Notes under the pieces: generated by a model
What the model was told of the DNA's origin: nothing
Seen by the model: the letters and a program-made list of their open reading frames with translations, nothing else
The model's database searches: none
Origin: Ferrimonas lipolytica
Lineage (GTDB): Bacteria > Pseudomonadota > Gammaproteobacteria > Enterobacterales > Shewanellaceae
Direction of reading: 5' to 3'
DNA length: 64,000 nucleotides
Assembly: GCF_012295575.1 (NCBI RefSeq)
Contig: NZ_CP051180.1
Coordinates: forward strand, 2,604,001 to 2,668,000
Part shown: positions 33,426 to 44,291 of the stretch, piece after piece
Numbering within the stretch: the first letter of the stretch is position 1
Layout of the letters: the number at the start of each line of letters is the position of its first letter
Made by a program: the position numbers and the translations under genes

Positions 33426-33704
33426 ATTATTTCCATTTTCTATCTTAGAGCCCGTTAACGGGCAAAAAAGTGGCGACATAATAGCACAACGGGTATAAAA
33501 ATTTACGCCCGTTGAACATATACCAACTACATTAAATTGTTGTTCAAAGCAGTGGCCCTTACCAGTGTTGAACCGGCGCCGATTAAAACCAACCTCGTTG
33601 GCATGACCAAAACCCGCTGTAAAGCTACTATAGCGCTGTTTGGAAGCCTTGACCGAAGCCGGTTTTATCTCAGCTGATTGAGCCTAGAATTATAAACTTG
33701 CTGC
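33426..33704. other. ribB-ribH spacer
   Basis: 279 bases. Holds the palindrome at 33450-33463 and an ACGGGCG...CCCGT inverted pair at 33489-33511, possibly a terminator or processing hairpin. The conserved FMN-riboswitch sequence blocks were looked for and not found. Confidence 0.4.
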
Positions 33705-34808
33705 CTATTCGTGAATGTATTCAACCACATCCAAACCAAAGCCAGAGAGCGAGTGATATCGTGTCTGGCCAGACAATAAACGCATCTTAGTTACACCAAG
33801 ATCCGCCAAAATTTGTGAACCGACACCAACAGTACGCGGTGCCTCATGAGCTGGTCGTTGGCCAATCTCGTTACCGGATTGCAAACGTGCCAGCTGTTCA
33901 ATCTGCTCGAGCATATCTTGCTCTTGATGCTCACGCCCCACCAACACCATGACACCACCTTCAGCAGCAATCTTGGCCATGGCGTCTTCAATCGGCCAGC
34001 TACTCGCGCCTTTATGGGTTGCTCCAAGTAGATCACGCAGTGGATCCCCAAGGTGAACGCGCACTAAGGTCTCCTCGCCGATCTCACCTTTTACCAAAGC
34101 AACATGCTGTTGGTTGTCGATGGTGTCGCGGTACAGGGTTAACTCAAACTCACCGTGTTTGGTCGGTAATTTACACTGAGTCTCTTTAACGATGGTGGTT
34201 TCATTGTGGTTACGATACTCAATCAAGTCCGCAATGGTACCCACTTTCATGTTGTGCTCAGCGGCAAACACTTCCAACTCTGGGCGACGGGCCATGGTGC
34301 CGTCTTCATTCAGAATTTCAACAATCACTGCAGCGGATTCAAAACCAGCCAAACGCGCCAAATCAACCGACGCTTCAGTGTGGCCAGCACGGTTAAGGAC
34401 GCCGCCATCTTTAGCACGCAACGGGAAGATGTGCCCAGGCTGAACTAAATCAGCAGGTGATGCATCTTTGGCTACCGCCGCTTGAATAGTAACCGCCCGG
34501 TCGGATGCAGAGATCCCAGTGGTTACACCTTGGGCTGCTTCAATCGATACAGTGAACGCGGTGGCAAACTGTTCGGTGTTGCGGCTCACCATCTGGTGCA
34601 ACCCCAACTGATCGCAGCGATCTGCGCTCATTGGCATGCAGATCAGGCCACGACCAAAGCGGGCCATGAAGTTGATTGCTTCTGGAGTCACGGCTTCAGC
34701 GGCCATGATCAGATCACCTTCATTTTCACGATCTTCATCGTCCATCAAAATAACCATCTTACCTAGACGGATATCTTCGATAATCTCTTCGATGCTGTTA
34801 AGCGCCAT
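33705..34808 (-). CDS. ribB: 3,4-DHBP synthase with degenerate GTP-cyclohydrolase-II-like domain (RibBX type)
   Basis: 367 residues. The N-terminal 200 form DHBP synthase: [12 protein letters not shown] (about 23-34), [24 protein letters not shown]. The C-terminal part resembles GTP cyclohydrolase II ([15 protein letters not shown], about 247-261; [15 protein letters not shown]) but lacks the three zinc cysteines normally found in the C-x10-C-x-C motif, having [11 protein letters not shown] instead. So only DHBP synthesis is expected from this gene; ribA should be elsewhere. This is the RibBX arrangement known from many proteobacteria. Confidence 0.93.
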   Translation of the reverse strand: MALNSIEEIIEDIRLGKMVILMDDEDRENEGDLIMAAEAVTPEAINFMARFGRGLICMPMSADRCDQLGLHQMVSRNTEQFATAFTVSIEAAQGVTTGISASDRAVTIQAAVAKDASPADLVQPGHIFPLRAKDGGVLNRAGHTEASVDLARLAGFESAAVIVEILNEDGTMARRPELEVFAAEHNMKVGTIADLIEYRNHNETTIVKETQCKLPTKHGEFELTLYRDTIDNQQHVALVKGEIGEETLVRVHLGDPLRDLLGATHKGASSWPIEDAMAKIAAEGGVMVLVGREHQEQDMLEQIEQLARLQSGNEIGQRPAHEAPRTVGVGSQILADLGVTKMRLLSGQTRYHSLSGFGLDVVEYIHE

Positions 34809-34823
34809 GGTGATAGATTCCTT

Positions 34824-35477
34824 TTACTTCACAAAGCCGCTACGGGCCAAAGTCTCGAGAGTTAAGCCAGACGCAGGCACATCAGCTTGTGGCTGCATCA
34901 ATTTTTCTAGGTAACGGGCAATCAAGTCCACCTCAAGATGAACACTATCGCCCGGCGTTAAATCAATTAATGTGGTTTCGCCAGCGGTATGCGGCACGAT
35001 GGTTAAGCGAAAGCGCGCCCCATCAACTTCATTAATGGTGAGGCTAACACCATCGACGGTTACCGAGCCTTTGTGCGGCAGGTAACGGCCCAATTCTGCT
35101 GGCGCTTGGATCCAAAACTCAATCGCTCGAGCTCGCACTTCACGACGCTCGACGGTAGCAACGCCATCAACGTGGCCACTAACCAAGTGACCGCCTAAGC
35201 GAGTGCTTGGGGTTACCGCCCGCTCTAGGTTGACCTTATCACCCACATTGGCACTGGTGAACTTAGTCAAGTCGAGGGTTTCAGCAGACACGTCGGCAAC
35301 GAAATGGTCAGCCCCCATGCTCACCACGGTTAAACACACACCGTTGGTGGCGATGGAGTCACCCAATTGCACGTCATCTAACGGCAGCTTGCCGGTGGCG
35401 ATGGTCATATGCAGATCGCCGCCGCGATGTTCCATTTTGCGAATGTTGCCAACCGCTTCAATGATTCCGGTAAACAC
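34824..35477 (-). CDS. ribE: Riboflavin synthase alpha subunit
   Basis: 217 residues; two lumazine-binding barrels, each starting with the [10 protein letters not shown] or [12 protein letters not shown] pattern. It makes riboflavin from two lumazines. It lies 15 bases upstream of ribB and 5 downstream of ribD in one operon. The E. coli enzyme is often called RibC. Confidence 0.97.
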   Translation of the reverse strand: MFTGIIEAVGNIRKMEHRGGDLHMTIATGKLPLDDVQLGDSIATNGVCLTVVSMGADHFVADVSAETLDLTKFTSANVGDKVNLERAVTPSTRLGGHLVSGHVDGVATVERREVRARAIEFWIQAPAELGRYLPHKGSVTVDGVSLTINEVDGARFRLTIVPHTAGETTLIDLTPGDSVHLEVDLIARYLEKLMQPQADVPASGLTLETLARSGFVK

Positions 35478-35482
35478 GTAGT

Positions 35483-36598
35483 TTATCTCTCCCGTCGGGT
35501 TAAGCTCAGGCGCAAATCGCCGCCAACCAGACGTATATCGTTAAATTGCAGGCTAACCGCTTCGGTCATCTGCGCAAATTCAGGCAGCTCAAGTAAGCCT
35601 CGAGCTGGATTGCCCATAAGCTTAGGCGCTTGATAGAGCACAATTTCATCCCACAGCTCCGCCTTAATAAAGGCCGCTGCAAGGCTAGCACCAGCTTCCA
35701 CCAGTACCTCGTTAATGCCGCGCTTGCCCAGCTCCATCATCAGCAAGATTAAGTCGACCTTGCCGTTATGAGGAGCACTACGCCAGGTCGACACCGCTTC
35801 AGGCCATTGGCACTGATATTCTTCGGTTGTGGCCAGCAATATCTCGCCTTCGCACTGCAGTAATTGTAATGGCGGTGCTAAACGAGCCCGTCCATCAATT
35901 ACTACCCGCAAAGGTTGCTGTAACTGTTGTGGCTCTAGTTTAGCTTGCCAATGCCCTAGTTGGCTGTGACGTACGTTCATTGATGGGTCATCAATAAGCA
36001 CTGAATCGGCGCCAGTGATAATTGCGTCACAGCGAGCTCGCAGCCGTTGTACGTCTTGTCGAGCCTTTGGACCGGTGATCCATTTCGACTCGCCGTTAGC
36101 CAAAGCCGTGCGGCCATCAACCGAGGCCGCTAATTTAATGGTGACAAATGGGAAACCAGTCCGCATCCGTTTAATAAAACCAGGGTTAAGCGCTTCGGCT
36201 TGTGCCTGAAGCAGCCCGTGACTAACCTCGATGCCGGCATTTTGCAGCATCTTTAGACCACGACCAGCAACCTGTGGATTGGGGTCAACCATGGCCGCAA
36301 CCACACGGGCGACGCCAGCCTTAATAAGTGCTTCAGCACAGGGTGGCGTACGGCCGTAATGACTGCATGGCTCTAGGGTAACGTAGGCGGTAGCACCACG
36401 AGCGGCATCGCCAGCGGCGCGCAAGGCATGCACTTCCGCGTGTGGCTCACCCGCTTTCAGGTGCGCGCCTTCACCAACAACTTGATCACCTCTAACAATA
36501 ACGCAGCCAACCCGAGGGTTTGGCCGCGTTGTCAGCAACCCGCGCTTAGCCAGTTGCAGTGCTCGAGCCATGTGCTGAGCATCAATGGTTGAAAACAT
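35483..36598 (-). CDS. ribD: Bifunctional pyrimidine deaminase/reductase
   Basis: 371 residues. N-terminal deaminase with zinc motifs HAEVHALRAAG (about 53-63) and PCSHYGRTPPC (about 77-87). The C-terminal reductase has FVTIKLAASVDGRTA (about 151-165) and INEVLVEAGASLAAAFI. It converts the GTP-cyclohydrolase product to ribitylaminopyrimidine. ATG overlaps the nrdR stop (TAATG). Confidence 0.97.
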   Translation of the reverse strand: MFSTIDAQHMARALQLAKRGLLTTRPNPRVGCVIVRGDQVVGEGAHLKAGEPHAEVHALRAAGDAARGATAYVTLEPCSHYGRTPPCAEALIKAGVARVVAAMVDPNPQVAGRGLKMLQNAGIEVSHGLLQAQAEALNPGFIKRMRTGFPFVTIKLAASVDGRTALANGESKWITGPKARQDVQRLRARCDAIITGADSVLIDDPSMNVRHSQLGHWQAKLEPQQLQQPLRVVIDGRARLAPPLQLLQCEGEILLATTEEYQCQWPEAVSTWRSAPHNGKVDLILLMMELGKRGINEVLVEAGASLAAAFIKAELWDEIVLYQAPKLMGNPARGLLELPEFAQMTEAVSLQFNDIRLVGGDLRLSLTRRER

Positions 36599-37050
36599 TA
36601 GCGTTTGTCCAAACTGGCAATCACTTCCCCAAACTGGGCAAGATCGTCAAAGGCACGATAGACCGAGGCAAAACGGATATAGGCAACCTTATCCAGCAAC
36701 AACAATTGCTCCATAACCAAGTTGCCCAACATATCGGATCCCACTTCACGTTCACCGGTGGCACGCATGGCTGACTTAATCTTAGAGATGCTTTGCTCAA
36801 TCAGCTCTGAGCTGACCGGGCGCTTCTCTAAAGCACGGAGGATCCCGCGACGAAGTTTCTCTTCATCAAAGGGCTGGCGCGTACCGTCGGTCTTAATCAA
36901 GCGGGGCATTACCAACTCGGCGGTTTCAAAGGTGGTGTAGCGCTCGTGGCAGGTAAGGCACTCGCGACGACGGCGCACTTGATGACCGTCTGCAACCAAC
37001 CGAGAATCGATCACCTTGGTGTCTGTGGCTGCACAGAATGGGCAGTGCAT
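36598..37050 (-). CDS. nrdR: Transcriptional repressor NrdR
   Basis: 150 residues; an N-terminal zinc ribbon with two CxxC pairs (CPFC, CLTC) plus RRRREC, then an ATP-cone domain ([22 protein letters not shown]). It represses ribonucleotide reductase genes according to dATP/ATP. First gene of the rib operon, as in many gammaproteobacteria. Confidence 0.97.
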   Translation of the reverse strand: MHCPFCAATDTKVIDSRLVADGHQVRRRRECLTCHERYTTFETAELVMPRLIKTDGTRQPFDEEKLRRGILRALEKRPVSSELIEQSISKIKSAMRATGEREVGSDMLGNLVMEQLLLLDKVAYIRFASVYRAFDDLAQFGEVIASLDKR

Positions 37051-37129
37051 GGCGCCTCCGCTAATGGAATTTATGCATTGAAATTATTGCAGATCATACC
37101 GAATTTTACTTTGCTCGGTAAGTTCGAAA

Positions 37130-37158
37130 AATAAGAAAGCCCGCTCAGTTGCGGGCCT
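37130..37158 (-). terminator. glyA terminator
   Basis: GCCCGC and GCGGGC (37139-37144/37151-37156) pair around TCAGTT. On the minus strand they are followed by TTTCTTATTTTT, about 20 bases past the glyA stop. Confidence 0.85.
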
Positions 37159-37178
37159 TTAATCTAACTAAAGTAATT

Positions 37179-38435
37179 TTATGCGTAAACTGGGTAACGT
37201 TTACACAACTCAACCACTTGAGATTTAACTCGCTCAACCACGGTTTCATCACCAAAGTTATCGAGAATGTCACAGATCCAACCGGTCAGCTCACGGGCTT
37301 CTGACTCAGCAAAACCACGGCGGGTTAACGCCGGAGTGCCAATGCGTAAACCTGAGGTGACAAACGGGCTGCGCGGATCATTTGGCACCGAGTTTTTATT
37401 CACGGTGATGTTGGCGCGGCCAAGGGCAGCATCAGCATCTTTACCGGTAATATCTTTGTCGATCAGATCCAACAAGAACAGGTGATTCTGAGTACCGCCA
37501 GAAACGATTTTGTAACCACGGTTAATAAACACGTCGGCCATCGCTTGAGCGTTCTTCACTACTTGTTTTTGGTAGATCTTAAACTCAGGCTGTAACGCTT
37601 CTTTGAAGGCCACAGCCTTCGCTGCGATAACGTGACACAGTGGGCCACCTTGACCGCCAGGGAAAACAGCAGAGTTCAGCTTTTTGTAGATGGTTTCATC
37701 ATCAATTGCTGACAAGATCAAACCGCCACGTGGACCCGCTAAGGTTTTATGGGTGGTGGTGGTAACTACATGCGCGTGTGGCAGCGGGTTCGGGTACTCA
37801 CCTGCGGCAATCAAACCGGCGACATGAGCCATGTCTACAAACAGATAGGCGCCAACTTCATCAGCGATCTCACGGAATTTAGCCCAATCAACGATGCCAG
37901 AGTATGCAGAGAAACCGGCGATGATCATCTTCGGCTTATGTTCGATCGCCATAGCGCGCACTTCGGCGTAATCGATCTCGCCACTTTCAGGGGTAATACC
38001 GTACTGCACCGCATTGTAGATCTTGCCAGAGAACGATACCGAAGCACCATGAGTTAGGTGGCCACCGTGAGCCAAACTCATGCCTAGAACAGTATCGCCA
38101 GCATTCAACAGCGCCATAAATACCGCGGAGTTAGCTTGTGAACCTGAGTGTGGTTGCACGTTCGCGTAGCTAGCACCAAACAGTTCACAGGCACGATCGA
38201 TGGCCAGTTGCTCAGCCACATCCACGTGCTCACAACCGCCGTAATAACGCTTGTTTGGGTAACCTTCAGCGTATTTATTGGTTAGCTGCGAACCTTGCGC
38301 TTCAAGTACACGCGGGCTGGTGTAGTTTTCAGAGGCGATAAGTTCAATGTGCTCTTCCTGACGCACTCGCTCTGCTTCCATCGCATTCCACAACTCCGGA
38401 TCGAAATCGGCGATGTTCATCTTTTTTTCCAGCAT
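37179..38435 (-). CDS. glyA: Serine hydroxymethyltransferase
   Basis: Interconverts serine and glycine with tetrahydrofolate; supplies one-carbon units. 418 residues, very close to the E. coli enzyme. PLP-lysine motif [16 protein letters not shown] (about 224-239). The start [12 protein letters not shown] at 38435 matches E. coli GlyA and has GGAG seven bases upstream; the 36 codons further upstream are rejected. Confidence 0.98.
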   Translation of the reverse strand: MLEKKMNIADFDPELWNAMEAERVRQEEHIELIASENYTSPRVLEAQGSQLTNKYAEGYPNKRYYGGCEHVDVAEQLAIDRACELFGASYANVQPHSGSQANSAVFMALLNAGDTVLGMSLAHGGHLTHGASVSFSGKIYNAVQYGITPESGEIDYAEVRAMAIEHKPKMIIAGFSAYSGIVDWAKFREIADEVGAYLFVDMAHVAGLIAAGEYPNPLPHAHVVTTTTHKTLAGPRGGLILSAIDDETIYKKLNSAVFPGGQGGPLCHVIAAKAVAFKEALQPEFKIYQKQVVKNAQAMADVFINRGYKIVSGGTQNHLFLLDLIDKDITGKDADAALGRANITVNKNSVPNDPRSPFVTSGLRIGTPALTRRGFAESEARELTGWICDILDNFGDETVVERVKSQVVELCKRYPVYA

Positions 38436-38645
38436 TCCTTTACTCCGTGGATCAGACAGTTGGCTATTTGTAATTTGTGCGCGGATTGTACTCCGATGTT
38501 TTTTCGAACCCAAGGACAAGGTGAGCAACCTCACTGTTCTCATGAGCGACCATTAACATTGGCAATCGCAGTATAACCTTCACCATAAACGTGCCATTAG
38601 TAAAGTTCGGCTATCCCGAGCTAGGATTGATGCCGCTAGCAACAA

Positions 38646-38676
38646 CAAGCCACCATGCTTTACGCATCGTGGCTTG
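38646..38676 (-). terminator. Hairpin after the lyase gene
   Basis: CAAGCCACCATG pairs with CATCGTGGCTTG with one mismatch, 30 bases past the lyase stop. On the minus strand it is followed by TTGTTG. Probable terminator of the lyase-flavocytochrome unit. Confidence 0.6.
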
Positions 38677-38705
38677 ATTTGGATTACCGTTAGCAGCGCG
38701 ATTTA

Positions 38706-40145
38706 TTACTGATGGTGTTTACGCACCGCAGCTACCGCTCGTTCGATAATCTGCTCAGATTGACCGAGATAGTTTTCTGGCGCCAAGATTGCGCTGATGG
38801 CCTTGGCATCAAAGTGTTGACTCAACTGTGGATCAGTGCGCAATACCTCTGCCAGATCACTGCCTTTGTCGGCGTTTTTAATCGCTTTTTTCACAAGGCT
38901 GTAGGCGTCAGCACGACCAACTTTATCAACCATCGCGTTCATCACTGCTTCAGACATAACAAAGTTATTAGAGTCGGCGAAATTATCCAGCATCACCTGT
39001 TTATTAACGATTAACTTAGAGAACATTCGTTGGGCTCGCTCAAGCGAGGCGTTAGTCGCCATAAATGACTCTGGAATAATGGACCATTCAACAATCCATG
39101 GCGCTCCTTGGCGAGCATCGTTATGGCTCATTATTTGCGGTGCCGCAGAGTTATACATCGCGCCAAGGCGCGCTAGGCCGCCCATAAACTCAGACGCTCG
39201 CGGATTACGCTTATGCGGCATAGTTGACGAGGCGCCGCCCTCCCCCTCTTTCAGCTCGTTAATCTGGGTACGGCTTAGGGTATTCACGTCAATTGCGACA
39301 CGCCCTAAGGTGGCATTAACCAACGCCAACGTCTGTACCGTTTCCGCAAAGGTATCGCGGCTCGGGTTCCATGGCGTTAACGGCGTTTGCAACTGCAGTT
39401 TGTTGGCAATCTTTTGCTGCAGGACCAAACCTTGATCGCCAAATGGCGCCAAGGTGCCAACGGTAGAACCAAATTGCAGCTCTAACCGACCTGCCACCTC
39501 ATCCAATCGAACCGAGTGGCGGTGCAGCTCTCCAATATAGGTGGTTAGGTGCAACCCAAAGGTAGTAGGGATCGCATCTTGGCCGTTGGAGCGGGCGATC
39601 ATGATGGTGGCTTGGTGTTCCTCAGCCAAATCCGCCAGCTGCAAAATCAATCCGCGCAAGCGCACCTGCGTCGCGTCAATTGCCGCTTGCACCTGCATTA
39701 CGGTTGCAGAGTCCATGATGTCTTGAGTGGTTGTACCAAGGTGCAAGTAGTTAGCCACCTCACTGCCGCCAGCCTTTTTAACCTGACCGACCACCCCTTT
39801 GATGCCTCGGCCAACCTTATTGGTTTGCTGTTGCAGTGCAGCCATATCAATGTTGTCGATGGTCGCTGCAGCGGTAATGGCCTCAGCCGCGCTAACAGGA
39901 ATAATGCCCAGCTCGGCTTGCGATTGCGCCAACGCAATTTCTACTTGTAGCCAGTAGTTCACCAATGCCGTATCGCTAAATACGTTACGGATCTCCGGGG
40001 TGCTAAATAGGTCGCCATAAATGGCTGAGTCGTACACGCTGACATTGGTGGCGTTAGCGCTATCGACGCCAGTGGCTTGTGCCGGTGCAATCACACTTAA
40101 GGTGGATAGCAGTGCTATCGAAGTGGCAATCAGTGTTTTTTTCAT
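38706..40145 (-). CDS. Exported lyase of the fumarase/adenylosuccinate lyase (CMLE-like) superfamily
   Basis: 479 residues. Starts with a clear Sec signal MKKTLIATSIALLSTLSVIAPAQA, followed by a complete lyase: VANYLHLGTTTQDIMDSATV (about 131-150), the superfamily signature GASSTMPHKRNP (about 308-319) and a C-terminal LAPENYLGQ typical of 3-carboxymuconate cycloisomerase-like members. The superfamily releases or adds fumarate or a similar unsaturated acid. Relatives are normally cytoplasmic, so an exported copy beside a periplasmic fumarate-reductase-type flavocytochrome suggests it makes that enzyme's acceptor. The substrate is not predictable from motifs. Confidence 0.88.
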   Translation of the reverse strand: MKKTLIATSIALLSTLSVIAPAQATGVDSANATNVSVYDSAIYGDLFSTPEIRNVFSDTALVNYWLQVEIALAQSQAELGIIPVSAAEAITAAATIDNIDMAALQQQTNKVGRGIKGVVGQVKKAGGSEVANYLHLGTTTQDIMDSATVMQVQAAIDATQVRLRGLILQLADLAEEHQATIMIARSNGQDAIPTTFGLHLTTYIGELHRHSVRLDEVAGRLELQFGSTVGTLAPFGDQGLVLQQKIANKLQLQTPLTPWNPSRDTFAETVQTLALVNATLGRVAIDVNTLSRTQINELKEGEGGASSTMPHKRNPRASEFMGGLARLGAMYNSAAPQIMSHNDARQGAPWIVEWSIIPESFMATNASLERAQRMFSKLIVNKQVMLDNFADSNNFVMSEAVMNAMVDKVGRADAYSLVKKAIKNADKGSDLAEVLRTDPQLSQHFDAKAISAILAPENYLGQSEQIIERAVAAVRKHHQ

Positions 40146-40201
40146 AACAAGTACTCCGTTGCGGTACCACTTGGTACCGCAAACTCTTAGCTATAAAGGA
40201 A

Positions 40202-41980
40202 TTATTTGATGTATTTAGCCGCTTGCTCGCCGGCAAGACGCCCAAAGGTAACGATGTCTGAAATGGCATTACCACCCAAGCGGTTGGCACCATGCACACC
40301 ACCAGTTGCTTCGCCAGCAGCGTATAAACCTTTAATTGTTTGGCCTTGTTCGTTTTGAACTTCTGCCCGATTATCGATGGTCACTCCACCCATGGTGTGG
40401 TGCACCGCCGGGGTAACCTCTAACGCGTAATAAGCGCCTTGGTTAAGCGCACGAGGTAGATTCGGGCGCGCAAAATCGAGATCTTTACCGCCTTCCACCA
40501 AGCTGTTGTAACGCTTTACCGTGGCCGCAAGTTGGGCTGCATCGATATCCAATTCAGCAGCGATCTCGCTCAACTGTTGTGATTCCGACACAATCCCTAG
40601 CGCAATATAGCCTTCAATTTTTTTCAGTGATTTACGCACCGAATCATCAAACACCAAGAAGGCACTGCCACCTTTTTGCTTAAGAATGGCTGCGGCGGCA
40701 ACATCACGAGTGGTGATCTCATTAACGAAACGGTTGCCATCTCGGTTAACTAAAATCGCACCATTACCACGGACCGCTTCGGTAATCATTACGCCGCCAA
40801 GCGGTGAATAGGTCGGGTGCGCCTGTACGTATTCAAGATCGGTCATACTGGCACCAGCATTGGCTGCCACATCTAAGCCATCACCAGTCGCTCCGGGATG
40901 GTTAGTTGCAGCAAACCCTTTTAGCTTCGGATCATGATGAGCAACACGTTCGTTGTTTTTAGCAAAGCCACCGGTTGCTAAAATTGCCGCCTTGGCTTCA
41001 ATCCAGTAGTAACCGGTATGGGCGCCTTTGACCAATAATCCGCGAACCGAACCGTCTGCATGCTTCAATATCTCGACCGCTCGGGTGTTTAAGCGCATAT
41101 CGATATCGCGTGTAACGGCATTGTCATACAGTACCTGCACCACATGAGCACCAACCCCAGCACCACCGGTTGGGCGGTGTGAACGGTTAACTGATGCGCC
41201 TCCCATGCGGCCAACGTCTTTGAGATCCGCGCCCATTGCGGTTAACCATGCAACCGAACCGGCAGAGTTGTTCGCCAGTATGTCGACCAATGCTGGATCG
41301 TTTTTGCCGTAGCCACCTTTCATGGTGTCTTCCACCATGATGCTGACCTTGTCTTCAATACCTAGGGCATCTTGCGACGCCGACTCTGCTGCATTCATGC
41401 CGCCAGCAGCAAGCTTAGCGTTGCCACCTATCACCGGTTCTTTCTCGACCAACACCACCTTTGCACCGGCATCAAATGCCGCTACTGCGGCAGAAAATCC
41501 AGCGCCACCAGAACCAATTACCACAACATCGGTGGATAATGCTGGTGCACCAGCAAGTACTTGCTGTCGCTGTTGTTGCTCGAGCGCAAGCTCAGCAATG
41601 GTTGGCTCATCACGTTGCCATTTACCACCAAATGGCAGCTCAAACTCAAAGCTATGACAGGAATCGCAATAGGTTACCGACTGCTCATGGCCCATATGAC
41701 AAGTGGTGCAAGACGGTTCGCCGGGAAGATGAGAATCATGGGCGTTAACATGGTGGCGTTGGGTCTCTTCAGCCACTTCCGCTAGGCTGCCGTGACAGCT
41801 TGCACATTGGCTGTTTTCAACGCTCAAGTTATCGTCGATAGGTTGGTTATTGTCGACATGACATGCCTCACAACCAAGCTCTTCGGCATGGAACTCAGCT
41901 AAATTATCAACGGCATTAGCGTTGACTGCTAGTGCAGCAAGAATGCCACCAACAACAAGTGAATAACGAAACGGTTTCAT
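40202..41980 (-). CDS. fccA: Tetraheme flavocytochrome c (fumarate reductase type)
   Basis: 592 residues, exported (signal [23 protein letters not shown]). The N-terminal domain has four heme motifs: CEACH, CASCH, CTTCH, CDSCH (about 37-109). The FAD domain starts [21 protein letters not shown] (about 152-172). Fumarate-site residues of Shewanella Fcc3 are conserved: QAHPT, NEITTRD, HHTMGG and [10 protein letters not shown]. It should take electrons from a CymA-type quinol oxidase and reduce fumarate or a close analogue in the periplasm. Genes run porin, fccA, lyase in one direction, with short gaps. Confidence 0.94.
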   Translation of the reverse strand: MKPFRYSLVVGGILAALAVNANAVDNLAEFHAEELGCEACHVDNNQPIDDNLSVENSQCASCHGSLAEVAEETQRHHVNAHDSHLPGEPSCTTCHMGHEQSVTYCDSCHSFEFELPFGGKWQRDEPTIAELALEQQQRQQVLAGAPALSTDVVVIGSGGAGFSAAVAAFDAGAKVVLVEKEPVIGGNAKLAAGGMNAAESASQDALGIEDKVSIMVEDTMKGGYGKNDPALVDILANNSAGSVAWLTAMGADLKDVGRMGGASVNRSHRPTGGAGVGAHVVQVLYDNAVTRDIDMRLNTRAVEILKHADGSVRGLLVKGAHTGYYWIEAKAAILATGGFAKNNERVAHHDPKLKGFAATNHPGATGDGLDVAANAGASMTDLEYVQAHPTYSPLGGVMITEAVRGNGAILVNRDGNRFVNEITTRDVAAAAILKQKGGSAFLVFDDSVRKSLKKIEGYIALGIVSESQQLSEIAAELDIDAAQLAATVKRYNSLVEGGKDLDFARPNLPRALNQGAYYALEVTPAVHHTMGGVTIDNRAEVQNEQGQTIKGLYAAGEATGGVHGANRLGGNAISDIVTFGRLAGEQAAKYIK

Positions 41981-41992
41981 AACGATGAGTCC

Positions 41993-43054
41993 TTAAAACA
42001 CAAAGCGGCTGTGCAAAGTTAGTAGGGAGTCGTCAAAGTCGACGGTGGTGGCAGTGGTTTGGTAATCGCCATCGTGGTAGCTGGCCACGGCACTAACGGT
42101 CAGGGCTTTAGTCACCTGATAGTCGTAACCGACACTAACGTTATAGCTGCTGCTGTCAGTTAAATCACTGCGGCTATCGCCATTTTCAGCAACCGCGTTT
42201 TTCACTACCTTGCCCAAGCCTGCATCGTCGCTAATAAACTGCGCCTTGACCGTATGCTGGCCCGACTTGTATTTGACACTGGCTAAGTAACTGCTCCCAC
42301 CCAATTCCGGGTACACCAGTGAGTCGGTGTCTTGATACAACGCCCCAAGCTGCCATGGGCCTAGTTTGTAGGCTGCAACCAACCGCATCACATCCAAGCC
42401 GTTCAAGCCATCTGCCCAGGTTACGCTGGTAAACAAGGGGCTCGATTTGAACTTTTTATCACCGAAGTGAGCAGACAGGGCAACGTTGCTCGCCCCATCC
42501 AGTTCGGCATCGTCGCCAAAGTCATCTTCAAACAGAACGGTGCTATGCAAAGTCCAACCTTGATAGTTGGCACTGCTTGCAACGAGTTGATCTGCCAAAC
42601 GCTCTTGCCCAGCAATCAAGTAACCCATATCCGCATTGGTGGCGTTGAATACGTCTACCGGACCTTCTGAAGATTTCACTACGGTATTTTTCCGACCAAC
42701 TAAGACGCTACCGTAATAACCCTCTACCCCAAGAAAGGTGTCGCGTGAGTTGAATGGTTCGTTTTTGTCGTCCTCTTCAAACGCGTCCACACCCACTTCT
42801 GCTTGGTAAAACAGAGTCAGATCACCATTAACCTGATAGTCGCCCTTTAGACCAAGGCGCGAGGCATAGTTTTCCAGAGCGATACCGTCCACTTTCTCTT
42901 TGCTGGCGATGCCATTTTCACTAGCCGTAACCCCCAACCAGATACGCCCATAGAAATCTGGCATTTCCATTAAATTTGGGGCTTTCTCAGCTGCCGTTGC
43001 CGAGCCAGACAGCACAGCTAATATCGCTGTGGCTGCCCAAGTGGTTTTCTTCAT
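41993..43054 (-). CDS. Outer-membrane porin (general, trimeric type)
   Basis: 353 residues; signal MKKTTWAATAILAVLSGSATA, then a beta-rich barrel with FYGRIWLGVTA, SRLGLKGDYQVNGDLTLFYQAEVGVD (about 65-90), GVEGYYGSVLVGR (about 104-116) and a C-terminal Phe (LHSRFVF), all typical of proteobacterial porins. Located 12 bases upstream of fccA, so it may admit the substrate of the periplasmic module. The true start is ATG 43054; the frame to 43159 extends past the signal. Confidence 0.88.
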   Translation of the reverse strand: MKKTTWAATAILAVLSGSATAAEKAPNLMEMPDFYGRIWLGVTASENGIASKEKVDGIALENYASRLGLKGDYQVNGDLTLFYQAEVGVDAFEEDDKNEPFNSRDTFLGVEGYYGSVLVGRKNTVVKSSEGPVDVFNATNADMGYLIAGQERLADQLVASSANYQGWTLHSTVLFEDDFGDDAELDGASNVALSAHFGDKKFKSSPLFTSVTWADGLNGLDVMRLVAAYKLGPWQLGALYQDTDSLVYPELGGSSYLASVKYKSGQHTVKAQFISDDAGLGKVVKNAVAENGDSRSDLTDSSSYNVSVGYDYQVTKALTVSAVASYHDGDYQTTATTVDFDDSLLTLHSRFVF

Positions 43055-43335
43055 ATTGCCAATCATTTGCAAGACTCCATCAATCATCTGCAGCACTCGA
43101 TGAGTGCGGTTGGGCATACGGTAGCGACCAGACCAACCAACAACAATTGGCATTAACACCTATATAATTGCTTTTTTTGCAACTATAAGATCTAGATAAA
43201 AATAAATTAAATCAACAACTTATTTGAATGAGCAAAGGGGGATCGACAAAACAGAGGTGAAGGGGCTAACAGATTAACCTCATTCAATTAGGGCGGTTAG
43301 TTATATCTAAGTAGGTAGAGAAAGAAGGTTAGTTA

Positions 43336-44265
43336 TTATTTGTGAACGCTATCTTCAACCTGCGTTAATTCATCAATAATAATGTTATTAGCTTGCTGGC
43401 GCAGTTCAGCAATCACCTGTTGCAACGCGATATTATGTTTACTGGACTTATGCAGATAAAAAGCGAATTCAAAGCGGAAATCACTCTCTAAAGGCAACGA
43501 TTTTAATCTAGGGGTGTAACTGCTAATTGCCCCGAATTCATCGGTAATGGTGAATCCCATCCCCTGCTCTACCAGCGCGCAAGCAGCTTGGGTAGAGGCG
43601 GTTTCAAGCAGCGGCGTCAAGGTTATCTGCTCCTGCTGGCACAGTTGTTCGATATCTCGACCTAGTAAGGTATTGTTGAGGCTGGGTGCAATAAATGGCA
43701 ACGACAGCAACTGCGACAAAGTAAGTGGCTGTTGTTGCTGTGCTAACGGGTGTTCAATAGGCAATACCACCATCGCACGACAGCGGCAAAAAGGTATGAG
43801 CAACAAATCATTATGCTCGACCGAGCTGCGACCAATGGCCAGATCATATTGGCGGTTGGCAACCCATCGTTTGGCATGACGCATCGATTGCACATCAAGG
43901 TTAATTTGCAGGTCATTGCGCTTCATCATCGCTGCCATCACCGGGGCAACCAACGGGCGAATTACTCGCGGTACCGCCACCAAATTGATCAACTGCCGTT
44001 GCTCAATTTGCAGTCCCTTGGCAAATTCAGGCAGACCATCGAGCGTGGTAAGCACCCGATTGAGCTCTTCATGTAATTGGTACGCTTGATTAGTTGGAGT
44101 TAACTGGCGAACCTGCCGCTCAAACAGTGTCAGCCCCAATTGCTTCTCAAGGTTTTTTAGCTGGCGACTGGCTGCTGACTCACTGAGTGAATGACGCTGC
44201 GCGGCTAACTTAAGCGAGCCTTCAGCCATCACCGCAGCAAAAATTCGCAAACTCTTAAGATTCAT
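43336..44265 (-). CDS. LysR-family transcriptional regulator
   Basis: 309 residues. N-terminal helix-turn-helix LKSLRIFAAVMAEGSLKLAAQRHSLSESAASRQLKNLEKQLGLTLFER (about 3-50), then a periplasmic-binding-type effector domain. It lies upstream and in the same direction as porin-fccA-lyase, so it likely controls them, with a small organic acid as inducer. ATG 44265 is the natural start; a 54-codon upstream extension runs through the hairpin at 44292-44322 and is rejected. Confidence 0.93.
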   Translation of the reverse strand: MNLKSLRIFAAVMAEGSLKLAAQRHSLSESAASRQLKNLEKQLGLTLFERQVRQLTPTNQAYQLHEELNRVLTTLDGLPEFAKGLQIEQRQLINLVAVPRVIRPLVAPVMAAMMKRNDLQINLDVQSMRHAKRWVANRQYDLAIGRSSVEHNDLLLIPFCRCRAMVVLPIEHPLAQQQQPLTLSQLLSLPFIAPSLNNTLLGRDIEQLCQQEQITLTPLLETASTQAACALVEQGMGFTITDEFGAISSYTPRLKSLPLESDFRFEFAFYLHKSSKHNIALQQVIAELRQQANNIIIDELTQVEDSVHK

Positions 44266-44291
44266 AGCATGAAGCCCCAATTCGATCATAG

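Noticed and set aside
33426-33704. FMN riboswitch before ribB/ribH
   Set aside because: The conserved blocks and stems of the FMN element were not found in this spacer.
41322-41657. Plus-strand ORFs opposite fccA
   Set aside because: Antisense shadows in a GC-rich gene without start signals.
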